Shown here in pieces: positions 22,412 through 33,522 of a DNA stretch of 64,000 nt. The DNA lies in NCBI GenBank assembly GCA_025765615.1, contig JAIVFJ010000110.1:62001-126000 (forward strand). Direction: 5' to 3'. The notes under the pieces were generated by a model that ran no database searches, was not told the origin of the DNA, and saw only the letters and a list, made by a program, of their open reading frames with translations. Made by a program: the position numbers and the translations under genes. The number at the start of each line of letters is the position of its first letter. Position 1 is the first letter of the stretch. The DNA comes from Zopfochytrium polystomum (lineage: Eukaryota > Chytridiomycota > Chytridiomycetes > Chytridiales > Chytridiaceae).

Positions 22412-24773
22412 TTACACAAACTTGAGCAGCGCCTCAATCTCTTCGGGCTGCTTGCCGGCCTTGACCAAGTCGAGGATGAACGCCGCGCGGTTCTTGCGCT
22501 CCTCGGCCTTCTCCTCGCGCTCGAGCCGGAGCTCCTCGATCCGCAGCCGGTCCTCGGCCGCCCGCTGCTCCAGGTCGAGCCGCCGCGCCTCAAGATGCAG
22601 CCGGTCTTCCTCCAGCTTAAGCCGCTTGTGCTCCGTCTCTTCGCTGCTACTGCTGCTGATGCCGCCATTAATACTACTACTGCTGCTGCCGCTGCCGACC
22701 ATGGGCAGCGGTTGCAGCGCTGGTGACACGGCGGAGGAGGAGGAAGAGGAGGACGAGGAAGAAGAAGAGAAGGAGGAGGCGGCGAGGTTGGGGGAAGAGG
22801 AAGATGCTGAAGGTACGGGACCGTTCGCGCCGGATCCTGGCGGAGCGGGCGGCGGCGGCGGCCGGTACTGGTGGGCGTACTGGTGGGCGTGCGGATGTGG
22901 GTGCATTTGCTGCTGTTGCTGCTGGTGTGGCGGAGGCCCCGACAGCATGAGCGCACCGCCGGGAGACGGCTGTTGCGGGCTCGAGCCGGGCGGCGCTGGG
23001 GCAATCGCGACCAGGTGAGGCGCGTACGGGGACGACGCCGGCGACGTCACGTAGGGCTGCGGCGCCGACTTCAACGAGTTGTGGGCGACCGACGCGGCTG
23101 CGGCGGTGGCGGCCGAAGTGGAAATGTGGTGAGGGTGGGCGGAGGGGGAGCGTCGTCGACGGGTGCGGTCTGTTGTGGTAGTGGTACGAGCGCTTCTGTG
23201 GTACCATCGGCCCTGGCGCCGGAAGCCCGCGGATGGCGATGGGGGACTGGGCGGGTATGCCGTCCGGCCTGCGTGTCGGCGACGACGCGGAGCCGCTCGG
23301 CTCGCCAGACTTGCTGCTGTTGGCGGCGGCGGCGGCGGCGGCGGTGTCGGCGCTGGGAACAACGGGTGTCGAGCCGGCTGGCGCTGCAGAGCCCTCGCGC
23401 GCGTCGGGCACGTGGGAAGCGTCGCTGGCGAGGTCGGACTTTGAGAGGGCTGGAGATGCGTTGGGGGGGGCGTCCGCTGCGCCACCGGCAGCCGTTCCGT
23501 TCGAGTCTTCTGTTCCGGCGGCGGCAGCCGCGGAGATCGGTGGAGACACGGGGAGGGGCAGGGGCGGGTTCTTGTGCAACTCGATGAGGGCCTCGACGCG
23601 GTGGAAGAACGGGCACAGGTCCTCGAGCTTCATTGCGAGCGAGGTGATGCCTCGGGCGAGGTCCTCCGGGGTGAGCGTCCACGACTCCTTTTGCGACTCT
23701 TCGAGTGTGTCTGTGTACCTCTTCTTGTGCCGCGTCCAGCGATTTTTGGCAGACTCTTTTGTCCACCCGGACCCCGGTAAGACGCGGTTGACGTACGCGG
23801 CCATCTTTCCATAGTACGCAATCTTTGGGGTGGAAGAGCCCGGGGGTGGGGGCACGCCCGGGGGCCTCATGCACACGTCGAGGACGGCGAAGTTGCGCGG
23901 GTCTTCCAGGAACTGAATCATGGCCTCCAGCTGCTCGGGCGATGTGCGTTTCCCGCCGCGGCGCTCGCGCTCCTCGTCATCGTAGAGAACGTACGGGGCG
24001 GCGTGTGCCGCGTGAGCGGCGGCGGCAGCGGCAGCGGCGGCACGGGCGGCGGCCGCTTGCGCCGCCGCCGAGCGAGTGGAGGCGAACGGCGGCGGGAGGT
24101 GGCTGGCGGCGTTGGCAGCCGCGGAACGGGTGTTGGGCAAAATGTGCACGAGGGGAGGGCCCGACGAGGTGGCAGTCGCAGCCGCGGCGGAGGTCCCACT
24201 TGCAGTTGTCGCGTTCGGACCTAAAAGTCGGGATGGTTTGGGCACAATTTTTAGGACAAGAGTAGATACAGGAGAGTGAGAAGAAGAGGAGAAAAGGGGG
24301 AGTGTGCAGGGGAGGAGGGGTAGTAAAGAGGGAGGTAGGCGTACTGAAGGGAGCGGCGGGGAGGAAGGTGGGAAGAGGGGGTTGGGGGGGAGTTGTGGGA
24401 ACGAGAGAAGGAACACTATCGCACCAGACGAAGAGGTAGAGGCCGACGACGCCGACGGGGCGGGTGCACCGCCTGCCGCGGCAGCAGAAGCGGGTGTTGC
24501 GGACGACGACGACGAAGCTGTGGAAGTCGAAGCGGGGGCGGCGGCGGCGGTGGCGGCGGGGGCAGCAACAGCCGAAGAAGAAGCAGAAGAAGGTGAAGAA
24601 GAAGAAGACGACGCCGAAGACGGGGTTGAAGTCGTTGTTGTGGTTGTTGTGCCTGAAGTGGGCGCTAAAGTCGTTGAAGTTGAAGACGAAGACGGCGGCG
24701 CCAATTGCGTGGCGGCGGCCGACGAAGACGACGACGACGACGACGACGACAACGACGGTTGTTGCGACGCCAT
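22412..24773 (-). CDS. Myb/SANT-like DNA-binding protein with C-terminal coiled coil (putative)
   Basis: Exon 1 is 24773-24425 (donor GTGCGA) and exon 2 starts at 24220 (acceptor TTTTAG), joining in frame at a Gly codon. The N-terminus is poly-Ser/Ala/Thr. The conserved part (about 23950-23590) has a helical domain with spaced tryptophans and basic residues: SPEQLEAMIQFLEDPRNF, then YVNRVLPGSGWTKESAKNRW and RHKKRYTDTLEE, resembling Myb/SANT-like (trihelix/MADF-type) folds. A Pro/Gln/His/Ser-rich linker follows. The C-terminal ~75 residues form a charged coiled coil (EEDRLHLEARRLDLEQRAAEDR) ending in FILDLVKAGKQPEEIEALLKFV, an arrangement seen in dimerising DNA-binding proteins. The domain and the coiled coil lie in two frames that overlap between 22677 and 23485. 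A change of frame is needed somewhere near 23100-23230 and I could not find a clean intron, so an indel error is possible. Confidence 0.62.
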
Positions 24774-24913
24774 TTTTTTTTTTTTCTTTCTCGTCCCCAC
24801 ACACACACACACACACCTTTCTTCTCCCGTTTTTTTCCTGCGTTTTGTTCGATTCATGGGAAAGGGCCGCATCTGTCTCTCTCTCTCTCTCTCTCTAGCT
24901 CTCTCTCGTGAAC

Positions 24914-24950
<37 letters not shown>

Positions 24951-25222
24951 CCGTTCCTCCCCCCCCTTCGGCCGACGAAAAACGGTTGAGATTCCTCGTG
25001 TTTTTTTGCGTTTCCTTCCGGTCCAACTTTTTTTTTTCCACCACTGCCCTGTCTGTCTGTCTGTGGCCCGATTCAAAATGGTGGCTCAAAAGCAAAGACT
25101 GAATTCATCGACAGAAACAAAAAAAAAGGAAGAGAAAAAAACATATATAAAATTCCCCAATCGTCGTCACAATCAATCGTTTTTTCGTCTCGGCTGCGGG
25201 CTGGGTAAGATCTCTCTCTCTG

Positions 25223-25257
<35 letters not shown>

Positions 25258-25646
25258 GTTCTTTCTGCCTTCTCATTCCAAGAAGTCCCATGAAATTGAA
25301 AAGTCTTTCTCCTCCGCGGAAATCAAAACGTCCTCTTTCTCTCTCGTCCCTCCCTTGGTCCAAAACCGTTTTCTCCGCCTTCCGAATTTGTAATAAAATC
25401 CTGTTCCCGAATTCCCTCATCAATCGACCGCAATGAAAAGAGTAAAAACATCGATTCCATGTTTCTCCAAGTCTATTTTCTTTTGTTTCCTTTTCCCCCA
25501 GTCTCCTTTTTTCCTCCGTCTTTCCACTTTAGTTCTCTTTTTTGTTTTTTGTTTTTGTTTTTGTTTTTGTTTTTGTTTGTTTATTGCTTGCTATTTAATT
25601 TCTCCGTGGTCAAGTTTGCCAAACTCCAAAACCCCCCGACCTTCAG
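24774..25646. promoter_or_regulatory. Promoter/5' UTR region of the SANT-like gene and flanking DNA
   Basis: Contains a CT repeat (24872-24895), a CTGT repeat (24917-24950) with a second short copy (25050-25063), another CT repeat (25208-25258) and T-runs. No gene is supported; frames open here are continuations through repeats. Confidence 0.5.
24917..24950 (+). repeat. (CTGT)n microsatellite
   Basis: Eight CTGT units upstream of the SANT-like gene. Confidence 0.95.
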
Positions 25647-26485
25647 AAATTTGTTTGCAACAAAATTGCTGGAATTGAGAGAGAATAAGCTGCCTGCAGA
25701 CCCTCTCCACCAATTCCATTGCCAGCCTTTGCTACAGCATATCTTGACCATCGCTGGTCATGTTGCGCAACACGTTTCAGGTAAAAAATAAAAAAAATGA
25801 CACAATTTGCATTTTTTTATTTTCAAACCCGCAGACTCTGCTTTTCCTCTTCCTTTCACATTTCCAACGACAACCCAGCCAGGCTTTCTGGCAATCCTGT
25901 ACAGCATCAGGTGAGTACCCAACCGAAAACATTCTCTCCCAGCTAGTTTTTTTTTTCTTCTTTTTTTTTTGGTTTTAAACCCCCTTCCCGAAAAGTTTAA
26001 AAATCGAAATCAACCTTATTAACCCCACCAACTGAAATAAAGGTTTTTTAACCATTTTTTTTTTCTTTGGAGTGTTGGACATGCGGTATCTGTGCAGTTG
26101 TAATTCAATCAGTTTGCAAAAATTAATAGTTGCTGAAAGCCCTGCAAAAATTACTTCATTTTGCATTTTTTTTTCTTTTCACTGTAGCAAACCGTCCAAC
26201 GCAGACTGCAGCTTATGTTTGAAAAGCGAATTCTACGTTGTAGATAAAGGAATCATTAGTGGTGATCCTGCACAAGGATCAAGATGTCTTGATTTCAATG
26301 GCAGGGGCACAGCAGCTGTTGACTCATGCTCTGTGCAGCCAATCAACCCCAGTGCTGTAGAAACAAAAAAAAAAAACACGAGTTTAATCCCAAACAACTT
26401 TCAACTTTGGGCAATAGGCCTACGAAGGCAAACATTGCAGAATAAATTCATAGCATCTTTTTTTTCCCAAAGTTTACATTTGTAA
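25647..26485 (+). CDS. Fragmentary gene with ricin-like exon, function unknown
   Basis: Three exons join in frame with canonical signals: about 25647-25780 (donor GTAAAA), 25835-25910 (acceptor CCCGCAG, donor GTGAGT) and 26188-26485 (acceptor CACTGTAG). The last exon has SRCLDFNGRGT, a DSC three residues later, and FQLWAIG, which fits a ricin-type unit (CLD..., C, QLW). The hydrophobic PGFLAILYS segment precedes a CSLC pair. The 5' end is unresolved because exon 1 runs into a T/C-rich tract and has no good ATG. Local AT content is much higher than in neighbouring genes, and a solo LTR starts 20 bp after the stop. This is either a small expressed gene with an unseen 5' exon or a decaying copy. 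Confidence 0.4.
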
Positions 26486-26504
26486 ACAGTTTAGCCTGAG
26501 TGAG

Positions 26505-26802
26505 TGTCAGGAACAGGGCAGGACAGGACAAGACAGACAAGGAACTGAGAGGAGTGATGATTGTATTGGAAACAATAATTCACTTGAGGGATGGGACAGG
26601 TCCCCCATCCCCCTTTTATACCTTTTGAGAGTCTTCCTTGTCAAGACTCAAAGAAAGTTCCAGAAAGAGCAATTAGTAATACAATGATACCAATGATACC
26701 AATGACAACAAGACAAGTCAGGAAAGCAAAGAAGGTTCCACAAGGTTCCATGAAGGAATGTTCTAGAAGGTTCCAGAGGTTTCCAGAGGGTGATTCATAA
26801 CA
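26505..26802 (-). repeat. Solo LTR of the Ty3/Gypsy chromovirus family
   Basis: On the minus strand it runs from TGTTATGAATCACCC to CCTGTTCCTGACA, the same ends as the LTRs of the full element at 57014-62318. It is 298 bp against 353 bp, differs by scattered substitutions, and lacks 55 bp of the GAA/TTC array. Flanking 5-mers are GTGAG (26500-26504) and GTGGG (26803-26807), a target duplication with one change. It most likely arose by LTR-LTR recombination of an older insertion. Confidence 0.92.
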
Positions 26803-27597
26803 GTGGGGGAAGTAGAAAGTAGCGAAATAAGTGGAGAATTGTGTGATTGTGGAGTGGTCCCCTCTCCCCCCAAGTTCGGACAGGAAGTGAGAGAAACCTC
26901 TGCTATGGAAAATTGATACATAACGATATGCTTACTATAATAGTCGCTAGGTGAGCATGACTGACGGAGGTGGGGCAACAACCTCTCCTATAATTATCTG
27001 CTTGAACAGAGGAGGAGGAAAACTGTTTATGGCTTGCTCTTCCCATGGGCATGTGCCTTGTGCTGCTAACCAGACAGTTCTGCCTCAACAACACACATTG
27101 AGATTTGCGCACCAAAGATGCCGTGGAATATTTTTTACGGAATAACCTAATGACGTGGGATGATGACTTGCCATCTACAAGATAATTTCTAATGAGTTCT
27201 TGCGATGTTACACGGGTTAGGGAAATAAAGAAACATAAAAAAATTCGCCAGTTTCCAAATGCGCAAATTGGGGATCCTCAAGTTTGTCCGGAATTTTCCA
27301 GAAAGGACCAGCAAAGGAAACCTGCGGTTTGCCGGTTGCCAGTTCCTTGTCAGATTCGACAAAATCGAACATATTTTCTTTGGACCGGTGGGGGAGTTCA
27401 GTTTCATCATAAATTCATTGGCAACGCGACGACGGAGGCGAGAGACAAAATTGAGCATCCCAAATACCCACGCTCCTTCCAGTCAGCAACCACGTGTCAA
27501 AGTCGAGAGGTCAAATCCTATTTTTAGGATCCAGTCTTTTGGGGTTGAAAGGGTTTTAAAGAAGGCATCGCACAGACCAAACATTCAAACGCAACAC

Positions 27598-27682
<85 letters not shown>

Positions 27683-27796
27683 ACACTCACACAGTCACAC
27701 ACACGCACAAAAAAAAAAAAAGAAAAAGAAAAAGAATAGCAACGTAAGCGTTCCCTCTCCCCATCCATCTCCCATGAGGGGGTGGCATACGAGGTG
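26803..27796. other. Intergenic region
   Basis: AT-rich sequence without recognisable genes, ending in a long CA microsatellite and an A/G-rich tract next to the stop of the two-helix membrane protein. Confidence 0.55.
27600..27677 (+). repeat. (CA)n microsatellite
   Basis: About 38 CA units, followed by a degenerate CA-rich stretch to 27707. Confidence 0.95.
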
Positions 27797-28957
27797 TCAC
27801 ACAACGCGACCGCCGCCGCCACCCCTCGCGACGACGACGACCGGCGCACGCGGCCGCGCTCGCGCCGCCGCAGCCAGCCGCAGAAACGCCCGCTCCCCTT
27901 CCCCCAACCCGCTCGCTCGCTCCACCCCTCCTCCTCCTCCTCCCGCCCCCGTCTCGGCCTGCGCCACCGCCGCCCCGCCAGCGTCCGCCACGCTCCAACC
28001 TCCTCCACCCTCGTGGTCGTCGTCGTCGTGGTGTTCTTTCGCACCAGCCGCCGCCGCAGCCGGTCGCGCCCGCGCCGCGAGCCCCGCTGCCGTCGCCATC
28101 GGCAGCTGCACGACCTTGACCGGCGCCGGCACCGTCGCCGTCGCCGTCGCAGCACTCATCGGTCGCGGTAGTGCTTGTAGTGGCGGCGGCGGCGATGCGG
28201 GAAAGGACGACGACGACACCAGCGAGGCGATCGGCGGCGGCGGCGGTGGCGGCGGGTGCGGCGCCGACCGCCGGAACCGCAGCTCGGCCGTCAGATCGGC
28301 AAAGTCCGGGTCGCCGTCGACCCAACGGCGGAACCACCGGTCGCGCGGCCGCGGCGTCGTTCGTAGCCACAGCAGCGAAAAGATGCTGCCGCCGCGCTGC
28401 TGTTGTTGTTGCAGTCTACTGCTGCTGCTGCTGCCGCCGCCGCCGCCGCCAAGGACCCCCGTCCCCGCCGCAGCCGCTTCATCGCTAACCCCATCCGACC
28501 CGGACCCCGAGCCCCCGCCGCCGCCGCCGCCGCCCGCCAAAGCGCCGGCCATTCCGTCAAACTCGTCGTCGCCCGACGTGCCGGCCATGCCCTCCCTCGC
28601 GCCCCACAGGTCGGCCTCGCCCTCTGCGTTCCCGCCGGCCTCGACGAACCCGTCGTCGAAGCGGAGGCTGACGAGGTGCGAGAGCGTGTTGAACGAGTAC
28701 GAGCAGGCGATGAGCAGGATCGAGATGAAGAGCGGGTAGTTGCGCGACAGGAACTGGTTGGCGGACCCGCCAAAGCCGCCGTCGTTGCGGAACGTAACGA
28801 TCAGCGAGAGGATCAGCAGGATGAACACGATCGCCGTCAGCACCCGCATGGTTCGCAGCACAAACTGCGCGTCGTTCGAGTCGGGCGCTGTGGGAAGAGG
28901 GGGTTAGTACTAGGAACGTCTTCCATCACACATGACGTGAAGAACTAGAGAGAGAAC

Positions 28958-28994
<37 letters not shown>

Positions 28995-29805
28995 GAAAAA
29001 AAAAATAGACGCCTCCACCATTATAAACGCGGCCGACCTGGATCGCACTCACTCGCGTGATGGTCGCAAACGGCTTGCTCTTGTTCTTGTCCGCCGCCAC
29101 TGACCTCCTCCTCTTCCGCGACTCCGCCGCCGCCGCACCCGACCGCAGCGTCTCGCCGCTGCTGCGGCGCATGCGCAGCCGGTGGACAGACACCAGATCC
29201 GCATCGTCGTCATCATCGCCGTTATGACCGCCGCCGCCGCCGCCGCCGTCTGCCCGCGACGGCCGCCGCTCTTTTACGTCGACCAGCTCGATCGCATCGG
29301 CGTCCGCTGCGGCAGCAGGCCCGCTGCCGCCGCTGCCGCCGATCGGAAACGCCGCAGCGGCGGCGGCGAGGAACGACGACGACGACGCCGTTGTTCTTGC
29401 TGTGGCCGCTGTGGCCGTAGCTGTGGTTGGTGGTGCTATTGCCGACAGCTGCGGCAGCGATGCAAGGGCTTGGATGATGGGGGCGTGGCCGCGGGCGGGC
29501 TGGGAAGAGGGGGAGGACGATGAGGAAGAGGAGTAGGAGGAGGAGGAGGAGGCCGATGAAGAAGAGGAGGGAGAGGAGGAAGCAGAGGAGGACGACAGCC
29601 ACGGAGCGGGAGGGGGTGTTGGCAGGGATGGCAGTGACGACGGCGACGACGCTGGTGATGACGAAGAGGGAGGAGGAGAAGCCGGGGCGGTGAGGGCCGA
29701 TGGGGGTGGGGATGGAGGAGGATGACGATGAGGATGAGGATGACGAGCGCCTCCTGCGATGCCGACGGTGGTTGTGGTTGTGGTGGTGGTGGTGGTGGCG
29801 GGCAT
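27797..29805 (-). CDS. Two-helix membrane protein with low-complexity tails, function unknown
   Basis: Exon 1 runs from ATG 29805 to about 29050 and encodes Thr, Ser, Pro and acidic low-complexity sequence ending KSKPFATITR. An in-frame junction uses a donor GTGCGA near 29049 and the acceptor CCCACAG near 28889. Exon 2 gives PDSNDAQFVLRTMRV and two hydrophobic helices: VLTAIVFILLILSLIVTF and YPLFISILLIACSYSFNTL. The rest is acidic, then Gly/Pro/Ala/Gln-rich, to the stop at 27797. The intron holds a 32-nt A-run (28961-28992). A second reading of the donor (GTGAGT, 4 bp upstream) breaks the frame. No family recognised. Confidence 0.55.
28961..28992 (+). repeat. A32 homopolymer in an intron
   Basis: Lies inside the intron of the gene at 27797-29805 and reads as a T-run on the coding strand. 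Confidence 0.95.
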
Positions 29806-30199
29806 GTTCGGTATAATGTTAATGTTTGTGTGGGGATGATTTTCTCAACACACACACACACACACACTCTCTCTCTCTCTCTCGCTGCCTCACTGTCTCT
29901 GTCCCTCTCTGTCTCTCTGTCTGTCTCGCCCTGCAGCAACCTTTTCCCGACCCCGCCAAAAATACGGAATAAAAAAACCACCACCAAAAACTGAAATGGT
30001 TTTCTCTTCATTTTCTCCGTTTGTTTTTTTTCTTTCTGTTTTCCGAAAACCCCAATTGTAATTGTTGTTGAAATGGCGTAATTTAGTTTCAAATCAAAAA
30101 ATGAAACCGGTTTGTCTTTCTCCTTCGTTTCAAAAAGTCGTCAAAATCCTGGATTTTTCAGTCCAGCCCAAACGTCCAGCTGGGCGGACGGACTGAACC
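29806..30199. other. Intergenic region
   Basis: 394 bp between two minus-strand genes with CA/CT repeats (29849-29885) and T-rich sequence. No gene seen. Confidence 0.55.
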
Positions 30200-31623
30200 T
30201 CACTTTCCACCCCCTCCTCCTCCCCCGCCTCCTCCTCCCGCTCCCGCGCGTAGAAACGTCGTCGTCGACGCGCGCGCCGCGAGCTCCCACTCGCTGCTCG
30301 AAAACTCAAACCCCACAGACCGCATGCTGCTGCTACTGCTGTTGCTGCTCGTGCTGTCGCGCTTGCCTCCACCCCCTCCCCCACCTGCTGCCGCCAGCAA
30401 GCCCACCCCCACCGTCGCCGCCCGCACTGCTGATCCTCCGGCGGCCGCAGCCGCAACAGCCCTACCCCCGCCTCCTCCCCACCGACCCCCGCCGCCTCCC
30501 GCCGCCGCCGCCGCCGCCTTGTCGTCGTCGTCCAGCACCACCGACTCCATCGACCCGGCATCCTCCCACGCCCCCTTCTCCTCCGCGTCGTTCATCAACC
30601 TGCGCAGCCCCGGCCCGCGCCCGGCAAACCCGTCGCGCCGCTCGTGCCCAACAACCCACTGCACCGCCACCGCCGCGCACGCCGCCGCCCCGCACGCTGC
30701 CGCGCACCCCCACGCGCCCGCGCCGCCCCCGCCGCCCCCACCGCCCGGGCCGCCGTCGCTCCCGAACGGAAACAGCGCCGCAGGCACCACCAGCGCCGCT
30801 CCCGCCGCCGCTCCGCCCCCAAGCAGCGTCACCAGCGCCGCGCTCGCCGTCCGCGCCGTCGCCCCGTGCGCCTCGCACGCCGAAATGGCCAGCACGCACG
30901 GCAGCGCAGAGAGCAACCCGCACGCGCCGGGGAGGAGTCCGAAAAAGTAGCGCGCCGCCGCGACCGCCAGCGCGCCGGAGGACGACGACGCGTGCGGTTC
31001 CACCAGCGACGATTCAACCGGAGGCCCGTCGCCGCCGTCATAGTCCCCACCACCGCCGCCGCCGCCGGTGGTCACAGCAAGCACGACAAACCCGGCCGCA
31101 GCGACCCCGAGCGCAACAGCCGCATGCGCGGCGTGGTCCGCCTCGCGATCCGCGCGGTGCGCGACGGCCACGGCGACGGCCACGGCGGCCGCGAACGGCA
31201 GGACCGCGACGAGCGCGGCGTGCGCGCTGGTCTCGCGCACGCCGAACCCCGCGGCAAACGTCGCCGCCGCGAGGTCGGGCGCGAGACGGTGCAGCGCGTC
31301 GAGCGCCACGCTGGCGGCAAAGTGCGCGAACGCTAGAAGGTACGGGACGGGCGTCGAGGCCAGCGTGTCGTGGAGCTGGAGTATGTGGAACGTGAAGGGC
31401 GGCGCGGGTCCGCCCGACTGGTGGTGGTGGTGGTAGTAGTACAACGCCGATGGCTTTGTTCCAACAGGCGATGCCGACGCCGCCGCCGCGGCCTGCACCC
31501 GCGGGTCCGGGTCGTTCTCGTCAATCACCCGCGTCGTCGCGACCTGCCGGTCCGACGGCGTCACAAAGGGGATGGTCTCGGGGTAGTCCGGGAGGTACAT
31601 CCTTGGGTTGCGAGTGTGCGTAC

Positions 31624-31669
<46 letters not shown>

Positions 31670-31690
31670 CGTCAGATCTAAAGACGTCAA

Positions 31691-31728
<38 letters not shown>

Positions 31729-32265
31729 CGCGCAACTCGCACGCCCGTCTCGAGCAATGATAGATAGAACAAACAACAGCCCACGCGCAACGCTGTTGTT
31801 CCTTCCTTCTTACCACACGACGATGGCCAGCCCGACGCTCGGCAAGCCTTCAAACAGAATCATCCAGCGCCACCCGGCCATGCCCAGGAACCCGACGACG
31901 GACTGCACGAACCGCGCAAACACGGCGTTGAACGCCGACGCGCAGGTGGCGACCCCGACGACGTAGCTCAGCCGCACTGTGGTTTCTTCGCGCGTGTAGA
32001 ACATGGATATGTAGAGCAGGACGCCCGGCGCAAAGCTGCAAGAATCGGGCGGAAGAGTGAGTTGAGGGCGATAGGGGGTTCGGGGTGCAGGATCTCCACC
32101 ATACCCGGCCTGGGCGACGCCAAAGAGGAACCGCAGGGCGAACAACCCCTCCCAGTTTGACACGACGGCCATAAAGGATCCGAGCACGCCCCAAGTCATC
32201 ATGCAGCTAATAAATGAGGGAAGGGAAGGGGGGGAGTTCGTGTGTTTCAGCCGCCAAACAGTTCC

Positions 32266-32297
<32 letters not shown>

Positions 32298-33220
32298 TGA
32301 TACTCACCCAGCTGTTGTGCGTTCAGCGAGAAAGTATAGAGAGAGTGAGTGAGAGCGAGGACGAGAGAGGTCGAGCGAGGTGTCAGTAACAAGGCAGACA
32401 ATGCGGCCCCTCCCGAACGACGACGAACAAACGACTCGCTCAGTCACTCACTCACTCACCCATCCACCTCGACGGGCCAAAGTACCGCAGCGCAAACGTA
32501 GACGGAAACACAAACGGCAGCGCGCCTATGCGTTCATTTTATTTTAAGGGAAAGGCGATCAGAAGGGGGGGGAAAAAAAAAAAAAAAAAGCAAACAAAGA
32601 AAACAAATAGGATCAAGCAAATGGAATTTCGCACTCGCCGCACCAAAAAAACAGGCCCGACAAAACCAGCAAGAACCGGTCGTTCGACAGGCCGCCGCCC
32701 AGGTCGCTCTTCAGGTCGTCTCGCACGTACACGAGGTTGTCGCGGCTCTGCTTGTTTTTTTTGTTTTTTTTTTTTTTTGATGAAATAGCGAAAGGAAGGA
32801 CGGGCAGAGAAGGGACAAGAACGAACCCGGTCAGCTTTGTTTGAATCGAGTGGACCGGGGGGGAACGGGGGGGCTTGCACCAATGGCAAAGATTGGCGGT
32901 CGAAGAGCGACCACGGGGAAGAGGTGTGTGTGTGTATGGGACTTGGAGCGATGGAATCGGATGGATGGATGGATGGAAAGATGGCCTTGGATGGGTGCTT
33001 GGGGATGGGGCGTGATATCGTGGGTGGGCCAAAAATAATATATAAATCGAAACAACATGTGCACCAGCAGCAGGGCCCAGTACGAGCAAGCCAGGATGGG
33101 GATGATGCGCGCGTCGAGCGCCCGCACGAGCTCGAGCTCTTGAGGATCGTACTCGAGCTTCATCCTAACCAGCGGCGGTTTGTCACACTTTCTCAGATAT
33201 TTTGTTAATATGCCTGACAC
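30200..33220 (-). CDS. MFS permease, anion:cation symporter (Dal5/Tna1-like) family
   Basis: Plasma-membrane transporter probably carrying a small organic anion such as nicotinate or allantoate; substrate unknown. About six exons: 33220 to about 33056 (EYDPQELELVRALDARIIPILACSYWALLLV, the family's first helix), about 32745-32640, about 32530-32463 (VFPSTFALRYFGPSRWMG, where family members read VPSNLLLKRFGPRRWL), about 32208-32103 (MMTWGVLGSFMAVVSNWEGLFALRFLFGVAQAG), about 32040-31815 (GVLLYISMFYTREETTVRL ... GWRWMILFEGLPSVGLAI) and about 31594-30200 (YLPDYPETIPFVT ...). These motifs and their order are typical of the family. The C-terminal half is unusually rich in Ala and Gly, and its cytoplasmic tail is low complexity. 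Introns contain A29 (32266-32294) and GT repeats. Exon edges are approximate. Confidence 0.78.
31630..31668 (+). repeat. (GT)n microsatellite in an MFS intron
   Basis: About 19 GT units (CA on the coding strand), placed between the GLPSVGLAI and YLPDYPE exons. Confidence 0.95.
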
Positions 33221-33522
33221 TGTAGTAATATTATAATTTTCTTCTTTTTTAAAAACATAATGTAATGACTGTAAATATTAAATGTTAAGCATTTGTGATG
33301 TATATTAATGGCCGCTTCTCTCCTTGTGATTCTCGCAAAAAAAAAAAAAAAAAATTTAAAAAAAAAACCAAGCATATATTTTTTTTGAGCACGCAAAAAT
33401 AGAAAGGAAAGGGGCACATCAGCCAACCACCACCACATCGTCTTAGGCCTCTTCTCCCCTTCCTCCCACCCGCCCTTTCAGCTTCCTCATTCGCATCACC
33501 CACTAACTTCCTCCTTCCTTTT
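33221..33522. other. Intergenic region
   Basis: 302 AT-rich bases between the CHD stop codon and the MFS start. It includes A-runs (33338-33367) and probably carries the MFS promoter. No gene seen. Confidence 0.55.

Noticed and set aside
24774..25076. N-terminal extension of the SANT-like ORF through the CTGT and CT repeats.
   Set aside because: It is an open frame across microsatellites; the ATG at 24773 starts the region with protein-like composition.
27600..27707. Telomeric or CRISPR-like array.
   Set aside because: It is a simple CA microsatellite; there are no spaced unique sequences.
31600..31816. Extension of the last MFS exon upstream through a His-Thr repeat.
   Set aside because: It is a CA microsatellite inside an intron; the family's preceding exon ends before it and an acceptor precedes YLPDYPE.
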